64,000 bases of DNA from Lachnospiraceae bacterium G41. Its GTDB lineage: Bacteria; Bacillota; Clostridia; Lachnospirales; Lachnospiraceae. Under the pieces are notes generated by a model. It ran no database searches and was not told the origin of the DNA. It saw only the letters and a list, made by a program, of their open reading frames with translations. A program made the translations under genes and the position numbers. The stretch's first letter is position 1; each line of letters opens with the position of its first letter. Below are positions 25,236 through 34,589 of the stretch, in pieces. The stretch lies in the NCBI GenBank assembly GCA_900100245.1, contig FNEU01000006.1, positions 62,001 to 126,000 of the forward strand, read 5' to 3'.

Positions 25236-27586
25236 TGGACAAAAAAACTTTAGAAATATTAGAGTACAATAAATTAATAAAGTTACTCTCCGACCATGCA
25301 TCAAGTGAACTCGGAAAGATTAAATGCGCCTCTCTGCATCCCTTACGGAATAGAGAGGCGATTTTAAACAATTTGGAAAATACTTCCGACGCGGTTTCAC
25401 GTATCTTATCGAGCAGAAAGATATCTTTTTCGGGCAATAAAAACCTCGAAGAAATCTTCAAGGCAATGAGCGTCGAGGCAAATCTGGATGCGAAAGAGCT
25501 TTTAATGATTGCATCAAGCGCGGAGTGCGCAAAGACCGCTGCATCTTACGGACTTGAAGATGAGAGAGAAGATTCCTTAAGAGCCATGTTTGAAACACTG
25601 GTTCCTTTAAACGAGCTTTCAGGTAAGATTAGAAAAATCATTCTTTCCGAAGACGAGATTGCGGACGATGCGTCAAGCACCCTAAAAGATATCCGAAGAG
25701 AAAAGGTCAACACGACCGCAAGGATTCATTCGGATTTAAATAAAATGGTTAATTCCACCTACAGAAGTTATCTGCAGGATGCCGTTATTACAATGCGAAA
25801 TGACAGGTACTGCATACCCGTCAAGGCCGAGTACAAAGGCAGCGTAAAGGGTATTGTTCACGACCAGAGTAGAGGCGGCATGACGTTCTTTATCGAGCCT
25901 GCGGGAATCGTGGAATTAAACAACCGCATTCAGGAGCTCGAGGTCGAGGAAAAGGAAGAAATCGCAAGAATTCTTCACATGCTTTCGATGGAGGCGGCTT
26001 CCCACTTAGAGGAACTTAAATCCAATCAGGAGATAATGACCGACCTTGATTTTATCTATGCGAAGGCAGCGCTTGCAATCGACGAAGAGGCTGTAATGCC
26101 CGATTACGAGTCCGGAGAATACCTTGACATCAAAAAAGCGAGACATCCTTTCATCGAAAAAGGAAGAGTCGTTCCGATAGATATAGTTCTCGGAGAAAAA
26201 TATTCCTGCCTTATCGTGACGGGCCCCAACACCGGCGGCAAAACGGTATCGCTTAAAACTACGGGTCTTTTATGCGCGATGGGTCAGTCGGGACTTTTCA
26301 TTCCCGCAGCACCCGGCAGCAAACTTAAAATATTCAGGGATATTTATGCCGAAATCGGAGACGAGCAGAGCATAGAGCAGAACCTTTCCACGTTCTCCGG
26401 TCATATGACGGGGATTGTAAGAATCCTAAAAGAAGCAAACCACAACAGCCTCTGTCTTTTCGACGAACTCTGTTCCGGTACCGATCCCACAGAGGGCGCG
26501 GCGCTTGCTATCGCCATAGTTTCAAGACTCATGGAAAAGCGCGCCACGATTATGCTTACGACACACTATTCGGAGCTTAAGGTATTCGCATTTAACACCG
26601 AAGGTGTTGAAAACGCATGCTGCGAATTTGATATAGAAACTCTTTCTCCCACATACAAGCTTTTCATCGGTATCGCGGGTAAAAGTAACGCCTTTGCGAT
26701 ATCGGAAAAACTCGGACTTGATAAAAGAATCATCGAGAGAGCGGCCAGAGAAATGGATGAGACCGAGGGCAATTTTGAAGACCTCCTAAAAGATCTCGAA
26801 GAGACCAGAAAGAATCTTGAGGCCGACAGAGAAGAGGAAGAGAGACTTAAAAAAGAAGTCGAAAAGCTCAAAGAAGAGCTCGACAAGAGCAATCAGAACG
26901 TCCGCGAGACCAAAGAAAAGATCTTAAGAGAGGCCAGAGAGGAAGCCAAGAGCATCCTTGAAGATGCCAAGGAAGAAGCGGACGAAGCCATCAGACTCTA
27001 CAATTCCGGAATGACCATTCAGGAAATGGAGAAGAAGAGAGCGACTTTAAGAAAGAAGATAGACGACAATTCTTCGAAGATAAGAGCCAACGAAAAGAAG
27101 ATTGACAATACCGACAAAAAGGTTGATGCTTCAAAGCTTAAAATCGGCGATACGGTTCGTTCGATTTCTCTCGGAATGACGGGCGAGGTTAAAAAACTTC
27201 CCGACGCCAAAGGCAATGTGATTATTACATCGGGCGTAATGGAGTTTAAGGTAAAAGTAACAGACCTTGTTTATGCCAAGGCAAAAGAAGAAAAGGAAGC
27301 CGTAAGGATGACTTCATATGCTTCGGGATTTTCAAAATCCGCGACGATTTCGCCCGAGATAAATCTTTTAGGATTAAACTCCGACGAAGCGATTGCCAAG
27401 CTCGACAAGTATTTGGACGATGCATATTTATCACACTTACACAGTGTTCGAATTGTGCACGGCAAAGGAACGGGAGCGTTAAGGGCAGCAATACACAAGT
27501 ATTTAAAGGGTATAGATTTTGTCAGCGAATTCGCGCTCGCCGAACAGGGCGAGGGCGATGCGGGTGTTACCGTGGTTAAGTTTTAG
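25235..27586 (+). CDS. mutS2: MutS2 ATPase/endonuclease
   Basis: A 783-residue MutS2. The core and clamp helices (1-~290) lead into the ATPase with Walker A GPNTGGKT (330-337), Walker B LFDELCSGTDP and the dimer-interface LLTTHYSELK. A long coiled-coil region rich in Lys/Glu (~510-620) follows, then a KOW-like segment (KIGDTVRSISLGMTGEV) and a C-terminal Smr nuclease domain (ending near VRIVHGKGTGALRAAI). MutS2 suppresses homologous recombination and, in Bacillus subtilis (also called RqcU), splits collided ribosomes. Length matches the family. The ATG overlaps the upstream stop codon by one base. Confidence 0.95.
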   Translation: MDKKTLEILEYNKLIKLLSDHASSELGKIKCASLHPLRNREAILNNLENTSDAVSRILSSRKISFSGNKNLEEIFKAMSVEANLDAKELLMIASSAECAKTAASYGLEDEREDSLRAMFETLVPLNELSGKIRKIILSEDEIADDASSTLKDIRREKVNTTARIHSDLNKMVNSTYRSYLQDAVITMRNDRYCIPVKAEYKGSVKGIVHDQSRGGMTFFIEPAGIVELNNRIQELEVEEKEEIARILHMLSMEAASHLEELKSNQEIMTDLDFIYAKAALAIDEEAVMPDYESGEYLDIKKARHPFIEKGRVVPIDIVLGEKYSCLIVTGPNTGGKTVSLKTTGLLCAMGQSGLFIPAAPGSKLKIFRDIYAEIGDEQSIEQNLSTFSGHMTGIVRILKEANHNSLCLFDELCSGTDPTEGAALAIAIVSRLMEKRATIMLTTHYSELKVFAFNTEGVENACCEFDIETLSPTYKLFIGIAGKSNAFAISEKLGLDKRIIERAAREMDETEGNFEDLLKDLEETRKNLEADREEEERLKKEVEKLKEELDKSNQNVRETKEKILREAREEAKSILEDAKEEADEAIRLYNSGMTIQEMEKKRATLRKKIDDNSSKIRANEKKIDNTDKKVDASKLKIGDTVRSISLGMTGEVKKLPDAKGNVIITSGVMEFKVKVTDLVYAKAKEEKEAVRMTSYASGFSKSATISPEINLLGLNSDEAIAKLDKYLDDAYLSHLHSVRIVHGKGTGALRAAIHKYLKGIDFVSEFALAEQGEGDAGVTVVKF

Positions 27587-27604
27587 TTTTAGAAAGGGAA
27601 AAAA

Positions 27605-28309
27605 ATGATTTCAAAGCAGAAAATTCTGATTGTAGATGACGACAACAACATAGCTGAACTTGTTTCTTTGTATCTTACAAAGGAATGCTATGAGACCATG
27701 ATTGTAAATGACGGCGAATCCGTAAAGGAAGCGCTTGAAACTTTTGCACCGAATTTGATTCTTTTAGACTTGATGCTTCCCGGCATTGACGGATATCAGG
27801 TTTGCCGCGAAGTCAGAGCAGAGAGCAAGATTCCCATCATTATGCTTTCGGCAAAGGGCGAGATTTTCGACAAGGTTTTAGGATTGGAACTTGGCGCCGA
27901 CGACTATATGGAAAAGCCTTTTGATTCAAAGGAGCTTGTAGCCAGGGTCAAAGCGGTTTTACGTCGCTACAAGGAAAAGGAAGTAAAGCCTCAGGAGACA
28001 ACCAAGAGCGCTCAGACCGTGGAATATCCCGATCTTCGCGTATCTCTCACCGACTACTCTGTAGTCTACAAGGGCGAGAGCGTAAATATGCCTCCGAAGG
28101 AACTCGAACTTTTATTCTTCCTTGCAAATTCACCCAACCAGGTTTTCACCAGAGAGCAGCTTCTTGACAGAATCTGGGGCTACGATTATCCCGGCGATAC
28201 AAGAACCGTGGACGTACACATCAAGAGAATCAGGGAGAAAATCAGCGATCACGAAAAGTGGAAAATCGAGACAGTATGGGGTGTCGGTTACAAATTCACC
28301 ACAGCTTAG
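27605..28309 (+). CDS. OmpR/PhoB-family response regulator without adjacent kinase
   Basis: A 234-residue regulator. The receiver shows the acidic triad (VDDD), phospho-acceptor Asp55 in LILLDLMLPG, and Lys in MEKPF; the winged helix (~135-232) carries MPPKELELLFFL and RTVDVHIKRIREK. It is distinct from the regulator at 7.5-8.2 kb. No histidine kinase gene is next to it: the downstream neighbour is yhaM, 12 nt away. It must pair with a kinase elsewhere or work unphosphorylated. Target genes unknown. Confidence 0.92.
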   Translation: MISKQKILIVDDDNNIAELVSLYLTKECYETMIVNDGESVKEALETFAPNLILLDLMLPGIDGYQVCREVRAESKIPIIMLSAKGEIFDKVLGLELGADDYMEKPFDSKELVARVKAVLRRYKEKEVKPQETTKSAQTVEYPDLRVSLTDYSVVYKGESVNMPPKELELLFFLANSPNQVFTREQLLDRIWGYDYPGDTRTVDVHIKRIREKISDHEKWKIETVWGVGYKFTTA

Positions 28310-28321
28310 AACGGAGTTTTT

Positions 28322-29266
28322 ATGAGATATATTAAAGACATAAAAGACGGAATGGCCGTACAGGATGTGTATCTTTGTAAGACCAAAAATTCAGCCACAA
28401 CCAAAAACGGCAAAGAATATTTAAACGTCATTCTCGGCGACAAAACCGGAAATGTTGACTGCAAGATCTGGAATACTGACAGTGCCGGGATAGGCGATTT
28501 CGAGCCGATGGACTATGTGTTTGTAAACGGCGAAGCCAAGACATTTAACGGCAATCTGCAGGTTGATATAAGACAGATAAGAAAAGCCGATTCTTCGGAA
28601 TACAGTCTCGAGGATTTTATTCCCACGAGCAAAAAAGACGTTGAGGAAATGTATGATGCGATTTTAAAATGCGTTTCTATGGTCGAAAACAATTATCTTC
28701 ATGCACTCCTTGAAGAGTTTTTCGTTAACGACAAAGAATTCATCGAGGCATTTAAAAAATCAAGCGCAGCCAAGAGCATCCATCACAATTTTGCGGGCGG
28801 TCTCGTGGAGCATACACTTTCAGTTGCAAGACTCTGCTCGTTTTATACCAAGCAGTATCCTGCATTAAACAAGGACCTTCTTTTAACAGCAGCACTCTGC
28901 CACGATATCGGAAAGATTTACGAGTACTCACCTTTCCCCGAAAACGATTACACCGACGAGGGCAATCTTTTAGGACATATCGTAATGGGAATTGAAATGA
29001 TCGGCGACAAGATCAAGGAAATCCCCGGATTCCCGAAGGATCTGGCAAACGAACTCAAGCACTGCATAGCCGCACACCACGGCAAACTTGAATTCGGCTC
29101 GCCCAAAAAACCGAGCATTATTGAAGCGGTAGCCTTAAGCTATGCGGACGATACCGATGCAAAGATGCAGTCATTTATTCAGTACATCGAAGATGCCGAC
29201 ACATATGACTGGAGTTATTCCAAAGCATTTGAAGGCAGCATCAGAATGACAAAGGACTTTGATTAA
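28322..29266 (+). CDS. yhaM: 3'-5' exoribonuclease YhaM family
   Basis: A 314-residue protein with an N-terminal OB-fold nucleic-acid-binding domain (~12-95, including GNVDCKIW) and a C-terminal HD hydrolase domain: His154/155 in HHNF, HTLSVARL, the metal pair His194-Asp195 (CHDIGK), and CIAAHHG. YhaM degrades short RNA and DNA from the 3' end with Mn2+ or Co2+. Order of domains and length match Bacillus YhaM (314 residues). GGAG lies before the ATG. It is between a regulator and an RNA methyltransferase gene. Confidence 0.93.
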   Translation: MRYIKDIKDGMAVQDVYLCKTKNSATTKNGKEYLNVILGDKTGNVDCKIWNTDSAGIGDFEPMDYVFVNGEAKTFNGNLQVDIRQIRKADSSEYSLEDFIPTSKKDVEEMYDAILKCVSMVENNYLHALLEEFFVNDKEFIEAFKKSSAAKSIHHNFAGGLVEHTLSVARLCSFYTKQYPALNKDLLLTAALCHDIGKIYEYSPFPENDYTDEGNLLGHIVMGIEMIGDKIKEIPGFPKDLANELKHCIAAHHGKLEFGSPKKPSIIEAVALSYADDTDAKMQSFIQYIEDADTYDWSYSKAFEGSIRMTKDFD

Positions 29267-29275
29267 GATTACGAA

Positions 29276-30712
29276 ATGGAAAAAACATATCAAAAAGGCG
29301 ATGTCCTTACAGTCACAATAGAAGATTTAAGCGATGAAGGACTGGGCATCGGAAAAGCCGACGGTTACGCATTGTTCATAAAAGATACGGTCGTTGGCGA
29401 CGAATGCAAAGTCAAAATCATGAAAGCGAAGAAAAACTACGCTTTTGCTCATCTCGAGGAGGTCATAAAACCCTCCTCTTTTCGTATTACGCCTTTATGT
29501 AAGAACGCAAAGGCATGTGGCGGCTGTCAGCTACAGGCGATGAGCTACGAAGCCGAACTTGCTTTCAAAGAAAACAAAGTTAAAAACAACCTTATTCGAA
29601 TCGGCGGATTCCACGAAGAATTCATTGAGAGCATAAAAGAACCAATCGTCGGAATGGACACTCCGTTCAGATACCGCAACAAGGCGCAGTATCCTATTGG
29701 TTACGATAAAGAAGGAAATCTGGTGGCGGGCTTTTATGCAGGCAGAACGCACGATATTATTCCGAATACCGACTGTCTTTTAGGAAGGGAAATCAACAAA
29801 AATATTCTTGAATGTATTTTATCTTTTATGAGCAAAGAAAAGATAAGTGCATACGACGAAAAGACCGGAAAGGGCTTGCTTCGTCACGTTCTCATACGCG
29901 AGGGATTTACCTCGGGCGAGATAATGGTCTGCCTTATCGTAAATGCAAAATCGCTTCCTAAGGAAGAGCAGCTTTGTGAGACGCTCATAAAAGAAGTTCC
30001 CGCGATTGCAAGCATCTGCCTTAATGTTAATCTAAAAGATACAAACGTCATAATGGGTGACGAGACCCGCGTATTGTGGGGCAAAGAGACTATTGAAGAC
30101 GAACTTGACGGAGTGAAATTTAAGATTTCCGCACGTTCTTTTTATCAGATAAATCCTGTTCAGACGGAGAGACTTTACAAGAAGGCGCTGGATTATGCAT
30201 CTCTATCGGGTAAAGAATCCGTATGGGATTTATACTGCGGTATCGGAACGATTTCCCTTTTCCTTGCAAGAAACGCAGGCAGAGTTTACGGCGTTGAAAT
30301 TATTCCCGAAGCAATTGCGGATGCGAAAGAAAATGCCAATCATAACGGCATAAACAACGCAGATTTTTTCGTCGGAAAAGCCGAGGAAGTATTGCCTGAA
30401 TTCTACGAAAAACAGAAAAAAGAAAGTGAAGCAGAAAAGTTATCGGATTCTGATAAAGATAATCAATCCATGCTTCACCCCGATGTAATCGTAGTCGATC
30501 CGCCGAGAAAAGGCTGCGACGAAAAGTGCCTTGAAACCATGCTCAAAATGGAGCCCGAGCGAATCGTATATGTCAGCTGCGATTCCGCAACTCTTGCCAG
30601 AGACTTGAAGATTTTATGCGAAGAAAAATACGAACTTAAAGCATGGCAGTGCTACGATCAGTTTTCACGAACCGTTCATGTAGAGACGGTAGTTTCGCTT
30701 TCAAGGGTTTAA
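29276..30712 (+). CDS. rlmD: 23S rRNA (uracil-C5)-methyltransferase, RlmCD/RumA family
   Basis: A 478-residue TrmA/RumA-type enzyme. It has an N-terminal TRAM RNA-binding domain (~5-65); Fe-S cluster Cys75, Cys81, Cys84 (CKNAKACGGCQ) with a fourth Cys near residue 168; a SAM-binding region (WDLYCGIGTISLFLA); and the catalytic end VVDPPRKGCDEKCLE...YVSCDSATLARDL with the nucleophilic Cys. It methylates uridines to m5U in 23S rRNA (positions 747 and/or 1939 in E. coli numbering); which one cannot be told. Firmicutes often have several paralogues, so the symbol is provisional. Confidence 0.9.
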   Translation: MEKTYQKGDVLTVTIEDLSDEGLGIGKADGYALFIKDTVVGDECKVKIMKAKKNYAFAHLEEVIKPSSFRITPLCKNAKACGGCQLQAMSYEAELAFKENKVKNNLIRIGGFHEEFIESIKEPIVGMDTPFRYRNKAQYPIGYDKEGNLVAGFYAGRTHDIIPNTDCLLGREINKNILECILSFMSKEKISAYDEKTGKGLLRHVLIREGFTSGEIMVCLIVNAKSLPKEEQLCETLIKEVPAIASICLNVNLKDTNVIMGDETRVLWGKETIEDELDGVKFKISARSFYQINPVQTERLYKKALDYASLSGKESVWDLYCGIGTISLFLARNAGRVYGVEIIPEAIADAKENANHNGINNADFFVGKAEEVLPEFYEKQKKESEAEKLSDSDKDNQSMLHPDVIVVDPPRKGCDEKCLETMLKMEPERIVYVSCDSATLARDLKILCEEKYELKAWQCYDQFSRTVHVETVVSLSRV

Positions 30713-30780
30713 AAGAAAACGGCTCGAAAAGACGAGTATAAGCAGATTGACTTCCGGGATATCTTACTTAGGAGATTGCT

Positions 30781-31782
30781 ATGGTGATGGATAAAGATTT
30801 TAGAGGAAATGCATATATAGAAAAAAACAAAGAAGTATTACTGAATTACAGCAGTGGATTTGCAGACTTGGCAAATGAACTCCCGAATACGATTGAAACA
30901 AGATTCGCATCTGCTTCCATGAGCAAGACTTTTGTTGCTGTGGGCATCTTGCAATTAATCGAAGAAGAGAAACTTAAATTTGAAGATACTATCGGAGCAA
31001 TTCTGGATTTTGATCTGAAACACATCGATCCTTACGTGACAGTAAGACAACTGTTGAATCACACTTCAGGAGTTCCGGATTATTTTGATGAATCTGTTAT
31101 GGATGATTATGAGGCACTGTGGACCGATTATCCAAATTACCGAATCAGACATAACCGGGATATGCTTCCACTGTTTATAGATAAGCCAATGATGTACAAA
31201 AGAGGGGAGAAGTTTCAATACAACAATTCCGGGTATGTATTGCTTGCCATGATTATTGAGACGATAACAGGTATGGACTTCGATGTATATCTTAAGCAAA
31301 ATGTTTTTGACAGATGTGGCATGTTTTCTACAGGATATTTTTCTTTTGACAAACTTCCTGCGAAATGTGCAAACAGTTATATCTATTGCTCTGATACGGA
31401 TGATTACCGTACAAATATATACTCTGTTGGAGCAAAGGGTACCGGTGACGGAGGTGCATTCGTTACAGTAAGAGATATAGTGAAGTTTTGGAATGGACTT
31501 ATTGAGTATAAGCTCCTTTCCAAGGAGATGGTAACGCAAATGTTTTCCAAGCAGAGCGGTGATGGGAAAGACCCTGAAGAAGGGTATTATGGCTTTGGAG
31601 TGTGGATTATCGATAATCCTAAGGGTCAGGATTATGTGTATATGCAGGGATGCGATGATGGAGTAAGCGCCATTTCCGAATATAATCCCAATAATGGAAT
31701 GATAACGGTTTTGCTCAGCAACTATGGCGATAATGTATGGGCGATGATGAGAAAAATAAGGGAAGAAATATCATTTGATTAG
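30781..31782 (+). CDS. Serine hydrolase (class C beta-lactamase/penicillin-binding-like)
   Basis: A 333-residue protein of the beta-lactamase fold. The nucleophile motif SMSK has Ser46 and Lys49, the Tyr-x-Asn motif is YNN (Tyr147), and LLNHTSGVPDY is the typical segment between them. There is no signal peptide, so it stays in the cytoplasm and is not a secreted lactamase; peptide or ester hydrolysis is more likely. A GGAG site precedes the ATG. It is the first gene of the accessory region and overlaps the next gene by 8 nt. Confidence 0.85.
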   Translation: MVMDKDFRGNAYIEKNKEVLLNYSSGFADLANELPNTIETRFASASMSKTFVAVGILQLIEEEKLKFEDTIGAILDFDLKHIDPYVTVRQLLNHTSGVPDYFDESVMDDYEALWTDYPNYRIRHNRDMLPLFIDKPMMYKRGEKFQYNNSGYVLLAMIIETITGMDFDVYLKQNVFDRCGMFSTGYFSFDKLPAKCANSYIYCSDTDDYRTNIYSVGAKGTGDGGAFVTVRDIVKFWNGLIEYKLLSKEMVTQMFSKQSGDGKDPEEGYYGFGVWIIDNPKGQDYVYMQGCDDGVSAISEYNPNNGMITVLLSNYGDNVWAMMRKIREEISFD

Positions 31783-32290
31783 AATTGAATTATTATCAGA
31801 AATAAATTTCTGTTTGAATTCATTAGATTCATACAACAGAAAACAGGATGTAAATAAGGTTTATCGCAGAATAGGCGGAGAATATGCATTAGTAGAATGC
31901 AAATATACCGAAGATTGGGACCTGGACAAAAAGCGTGCTATAGCAAAGAAAATATGCAGTGATGAATATATCACATACATTGCATTAGATAATGATAAAG
32001 TGGTTGGCTTTATAGGACTGTTAAGGAAGCTTAGTGGTCCGTATATGATTCTTGATATGATGCAGGTATCTTCTGAATGCAGAGGACAAGGCGTTGGCAG
32101 AAAACTATTTGAGGCAGGAAAAGAGGAAGCAAGAAAAGCCGGTGCAGAGGCTTTGTACATATCTGCCTGTTCTTCTGAGGAGACGATCGCTTTTTACAGA
32201 GCAATGGGAAGTGACCTGGCAAGTAATCCCATAAAAGAAATTGCTGAAGAAGAACCATTTGACCTTCAGATGATTTGTCCTGTGAGATAG
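31775..32290 (+). CDS. GNAT N-acetyltransferase
   Basis: A 171-residue GNAT-fold enzyme; the acetyl-CoA pyrophosphate loop is RGQGVGRKLFEAG (motif A), and the C-terminal ETIAFYRAMG is the usual final helix. The best start is a TTG inside the end of the serine hydrolase gene, downstream of GGGAAG; no ATG fits before the conserved part. The overlap suggests translational coupling. Substrate unknown. Confidence 0.8.
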   Translation: MIRIELLSEINFCLNSLDSYNRKQDVNKVYRRIGGEYALVECKYTEDWDLDKKRAIAKKICSDEYITYIALDNDKVVGFIGLLRKLSGPYMILDMMQVSSECRGQGVGRKLFEAGKEEARKAGAEALYISACSSEETIAFYRAMGSDLASNPIKEIAEEEPFDLQMICPVR

Positions 32291-32344
32291 TATATAAGCT
32301 TAAGTTTGAGAAAAGTTGTTAGAAAAATACAAGGGTGATATGAG

Positions 32345-33100
32345 ATGAGAGATTACAGTGTTCAAAACAAAAAAGCGTGGGAATTTGATGCATATGATTT
32401 TTGGGTAAAGCAATCCGGAACTCCTGAAGAAAGGGCTGCGGAGGATGTAAAAGATCCGATTGGAATGCTCAGAAAGTATGCACGATATTTCGATTCATAT
32501 GATGGGGTGAAGATTGCAAATATCTGCGGATCGTGTGGCAAAAAAGCAATCCCGTTGGCTCTCCTTGGAGCAAAAGTCACTGTGTTTGACATTTCCGAGG
32601 ACAATAAAAGATATGCAATTGAAGTTGCAAAGGCGGCAAATACAGAAATAGAGTATGTTGTCGGGGATGTGCTGGAGATTGACCAAGAGAAGTATTCCGA
32701 ATACTTTGATGTGGTATTCATGGAAGGAGGAATACTCCATTATTTCCATGACATAGATGAATTTATGAAGATCATGAATTCTATTTTGAAAAAAGGCGGT
32801 AAAATCATCTGCAGTGATTTTCATCCTTTTACGAAAATAAATGACAGCCTGAATTTTCAAACACCGACAATGAGTTATTTTTCTACGGGAATTTATGAAG
32901 GTGAAATGGCTCATGCGCGTTTTTACGATGAAGAAATACGAAAAAACATGCCTAAGTGCAGTTACAGAAAATATAACATCAGTGAGATTCTTAATTCGAT
33001 GATCGGAAACGGATTTGTGATAAAACAATTCGACGAGCACCCTTCATGGGTCAATGAAAACCTTCCCGGTGAGTTTACGGCAATTGGAATCAAGGATTAA
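32345..33100 (+). CDS. Class I SAM-dependent methyltransferase
   Basis: A 251-residue Rossmann-fold methyltransferase. The SAM loop is NICGSCGKKAIPLA (motif I, with Cys in place of the usual Gly at the first position), followed by the acidic strand end VTVFDIS and YVVGDVLEI, then DVVFMEGGILHYF as motif IV. The methyl acceptor is not evident; small-molecule methylation is likely in this run of modifying enzymes. It is unlike the other methyltransferase at 44.6 kb. Confidence 0.85.
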   Translation: MRDYSVQNKKAWEFDAYDFWVKQSGTPEERAAEDVKDPIGMLRKYARYFDSYDGVKIANICGSCGKKAIPLALLGAKVTVFDISEDNKRYAIEVAKAANTEIEYVVGDVLEIDQEKYSEYFDVVFMEGGILHYFHDIDEFMKIMNSILKKGGKIICSDFHPFTKINDSLNFQTPTMSYFSTGIYEGEMAHARFYDEEIRKNMPKCSYRKYNISEILNSMIGNGFVIKQFDEHPSWVNENLPGEFTAIGIKD

Positions 33101-33136
33101 TCAAACGGAAGATAAAAAAAGAATAAAGAGGTATAT

Positions 33137-33586
33137 ATGAGTTTAAAGTTTGAACCGGCCGGTACGGCAGATGCGCTGACACTGACCGGAATATCGAAAA
33201 GATCATTTGACAGTGATATAGAAGTCGGAGCACCTTCAAAAGAGGGACCTCCCGGATATATGTCGGTTCCGTTTCATACGAAAATGGCAAGAACTAAGAA
33301 TTTGTATAAATTGACAGATAATGGGTTGATTGTCGGAGGAGCCGTTCTTTTTAGGGATAAAGAAAAACTTAACATAGGCAGAATATTTGTTGCACCGGAG
33401 CATTTTCGCAAAGGCTACGGGATATATATTATGCAGGAAATAGAAAGCCTGTTTTCTGATGTAAAAGAGTTTACCCTTGATACGCCTGTTTGGAACGTAA
33501 GGACTAATTCCTTCTACACCAAGCTGGGCTATAAGGAAGTTAAGCGTGATAAAGAATTTGTGTATTATTCGAAAAAATGGAAATAA
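33137..33586 (+). CDS. GNAT acetyltransferase, family A copy 1
   Basis: A 149-residue GNAT with motif A around FRKGYGIYIMQEIE and the final NSFYTKLGYKEV helix. It is a close paralogue of the protein at 37889-38353: both share SDAL/ADALTL...GISKR, GAPS...EGPPGYMSV and IFVAPEHF, roughly three quarters of residues by eye. GAGGT precedes the ATG. The stop overlaps the next gene by 10 nt. Substrate unknown. Confidence 0.85.
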   Translation: MSLKFEPAGTADALTLTGISKRSFDSDIEVGAPSKEGPPGYMSVPFHTKMARTKNLYKLTDNGLIVGGAVLFRDKEKLNIGRIFVAPEHFRKGYGIYIMQEIESLFSDVKEFTLDTPVWNVRTNSFYTKLGYKEVKRDKEFVYYSKKWK

Positions 33587-34488
33587 TAAAAGCAGATCAG
33601 TTATTTGAAAATGTAATGAAGGTAAAGGTTTTTTCGATAGAACGGTGTAACACCGGAATCGGAAACTATGTTTTCATTGTAACTGCCGAGAATAACAAAT
33701 ACATACTGAGGTGTTCGCTCGAAAAAGATGCGTATGAAAACACGGTTTACCTGTTAAAAGAACTGGAAGTATGCGATATTCCGATTCCCAAAGTTATAAA
33801 ATACGGTCAATACGAAGAATACCGATATTTGATTCTTTCATATCTTTTAGGAGAAGATATTGGAAATATATACCAAGATTTGCGAGATTCAGAGAAAAGA
33901 CAGATAGCAAAAGAAGTTGTTGCAATACAGAATAAAGTGTCGGCTTTAAAGATACAGGCGCCTGATGACTGGAACTGGAATTCATTTGCGGATGAAATGC
34001 TTGGAAGGGCACATGAACTGATTTCAAAAAACGGATTTTTTGATGTTTCCAAGGTGGAAGAAGTATCAAACATCCTAAAAGAAATGCAACCGTATATCAG
34101 TTCGGTTAAACCCATACCCTATCTTGATGATATCAGTACGAAGAATCTTTTGATTGAAAACGGACATGTATCGGGTGTAATAGATATTGACTGGATGGGC
34201 TTTGGAGATAAACTTACCTTCGTTGCGATGACTGAAGTTGCATTGCTCAATATGAACCTGTATACCAACTACGTCGATTATCTGCTGGAAGAAATGAATT
34301 TAAACAGTGAACAAAAGAGGGCATTCATCTTTTATTGTTTACTGTTTTGCGTGGATTTTATGGGAGAAAGAGGCACACAGTATTTGGATAAAGTTGTTCC
34401 GGTAAATCAGGAAATAATAGACAGACTTAATTCGATTTATGATTGTTTTATGAATCAATGGAAGTATTATAAAGGCGTCCCTTTTTGA
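33577..34488 (+). CDS. APH-family phosphotransferase
   Basis: A 303-residue protein of the aminoglycoside-phosphotransferase/choline-kinase fold. The N-lobe binds nucleotide (NYVFIVTAENNKYILRC). The catalytic loop is LDDISTKNLL, with the catalytic Asp and Asn but without the usual preceding His, and the metal-binding Asp follows in VIDIDWMGFGD. Kinases of this group phosphorylate aminoglycosides, macrolides, sugars or other hydroxyls. Overlap with the upstream GNAT suggests coupled translation. Actual resistance cannot be claimed from sequence. Confidence 0.8.
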   Translation: MEIIKADQLFENVMKVKVFSIERCNTGIGNYVFIVTAENNKYILRCSLEKDAYENTVYLLKELEVCDIPIPKVIKYGQYEEYRYLILSYLLGEDIGNIYQDLRDSEKRQIAKEVVAIQNKVSALKIQAPDDWNWNSFADEMLGRAHELISKNGFFDVSKVEEVSNILKEMQPYISSVKPIPYLDDISTKNLLIENGHVSGVIDIDWMGFGDKLTFVAMTEVALLNMNLYTNYVDYLLEEMNLNSEQKRAFIFYCLLFCVDFMGERGTQYLDKVVPVNQEIIDRLNSIYDCFMNQWKYYKGVPF

Positions 34489-34589
34489 TATCAAAAAATT
34501 TGACATCAAGTTTGAGCGCAATTTAACCCAAGAGGGATTTGTTTTAAAGTCGAGAGAAAGAAATATATTGAAAGAATAGTTAATATTGT

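Noticed and set aside
31066-31539. 157-codon minus-strand frame opposite the serine hydrolase
   Set aside because: Overlaps a gene with intact SxxK and YxN motifs; translation has no family features.
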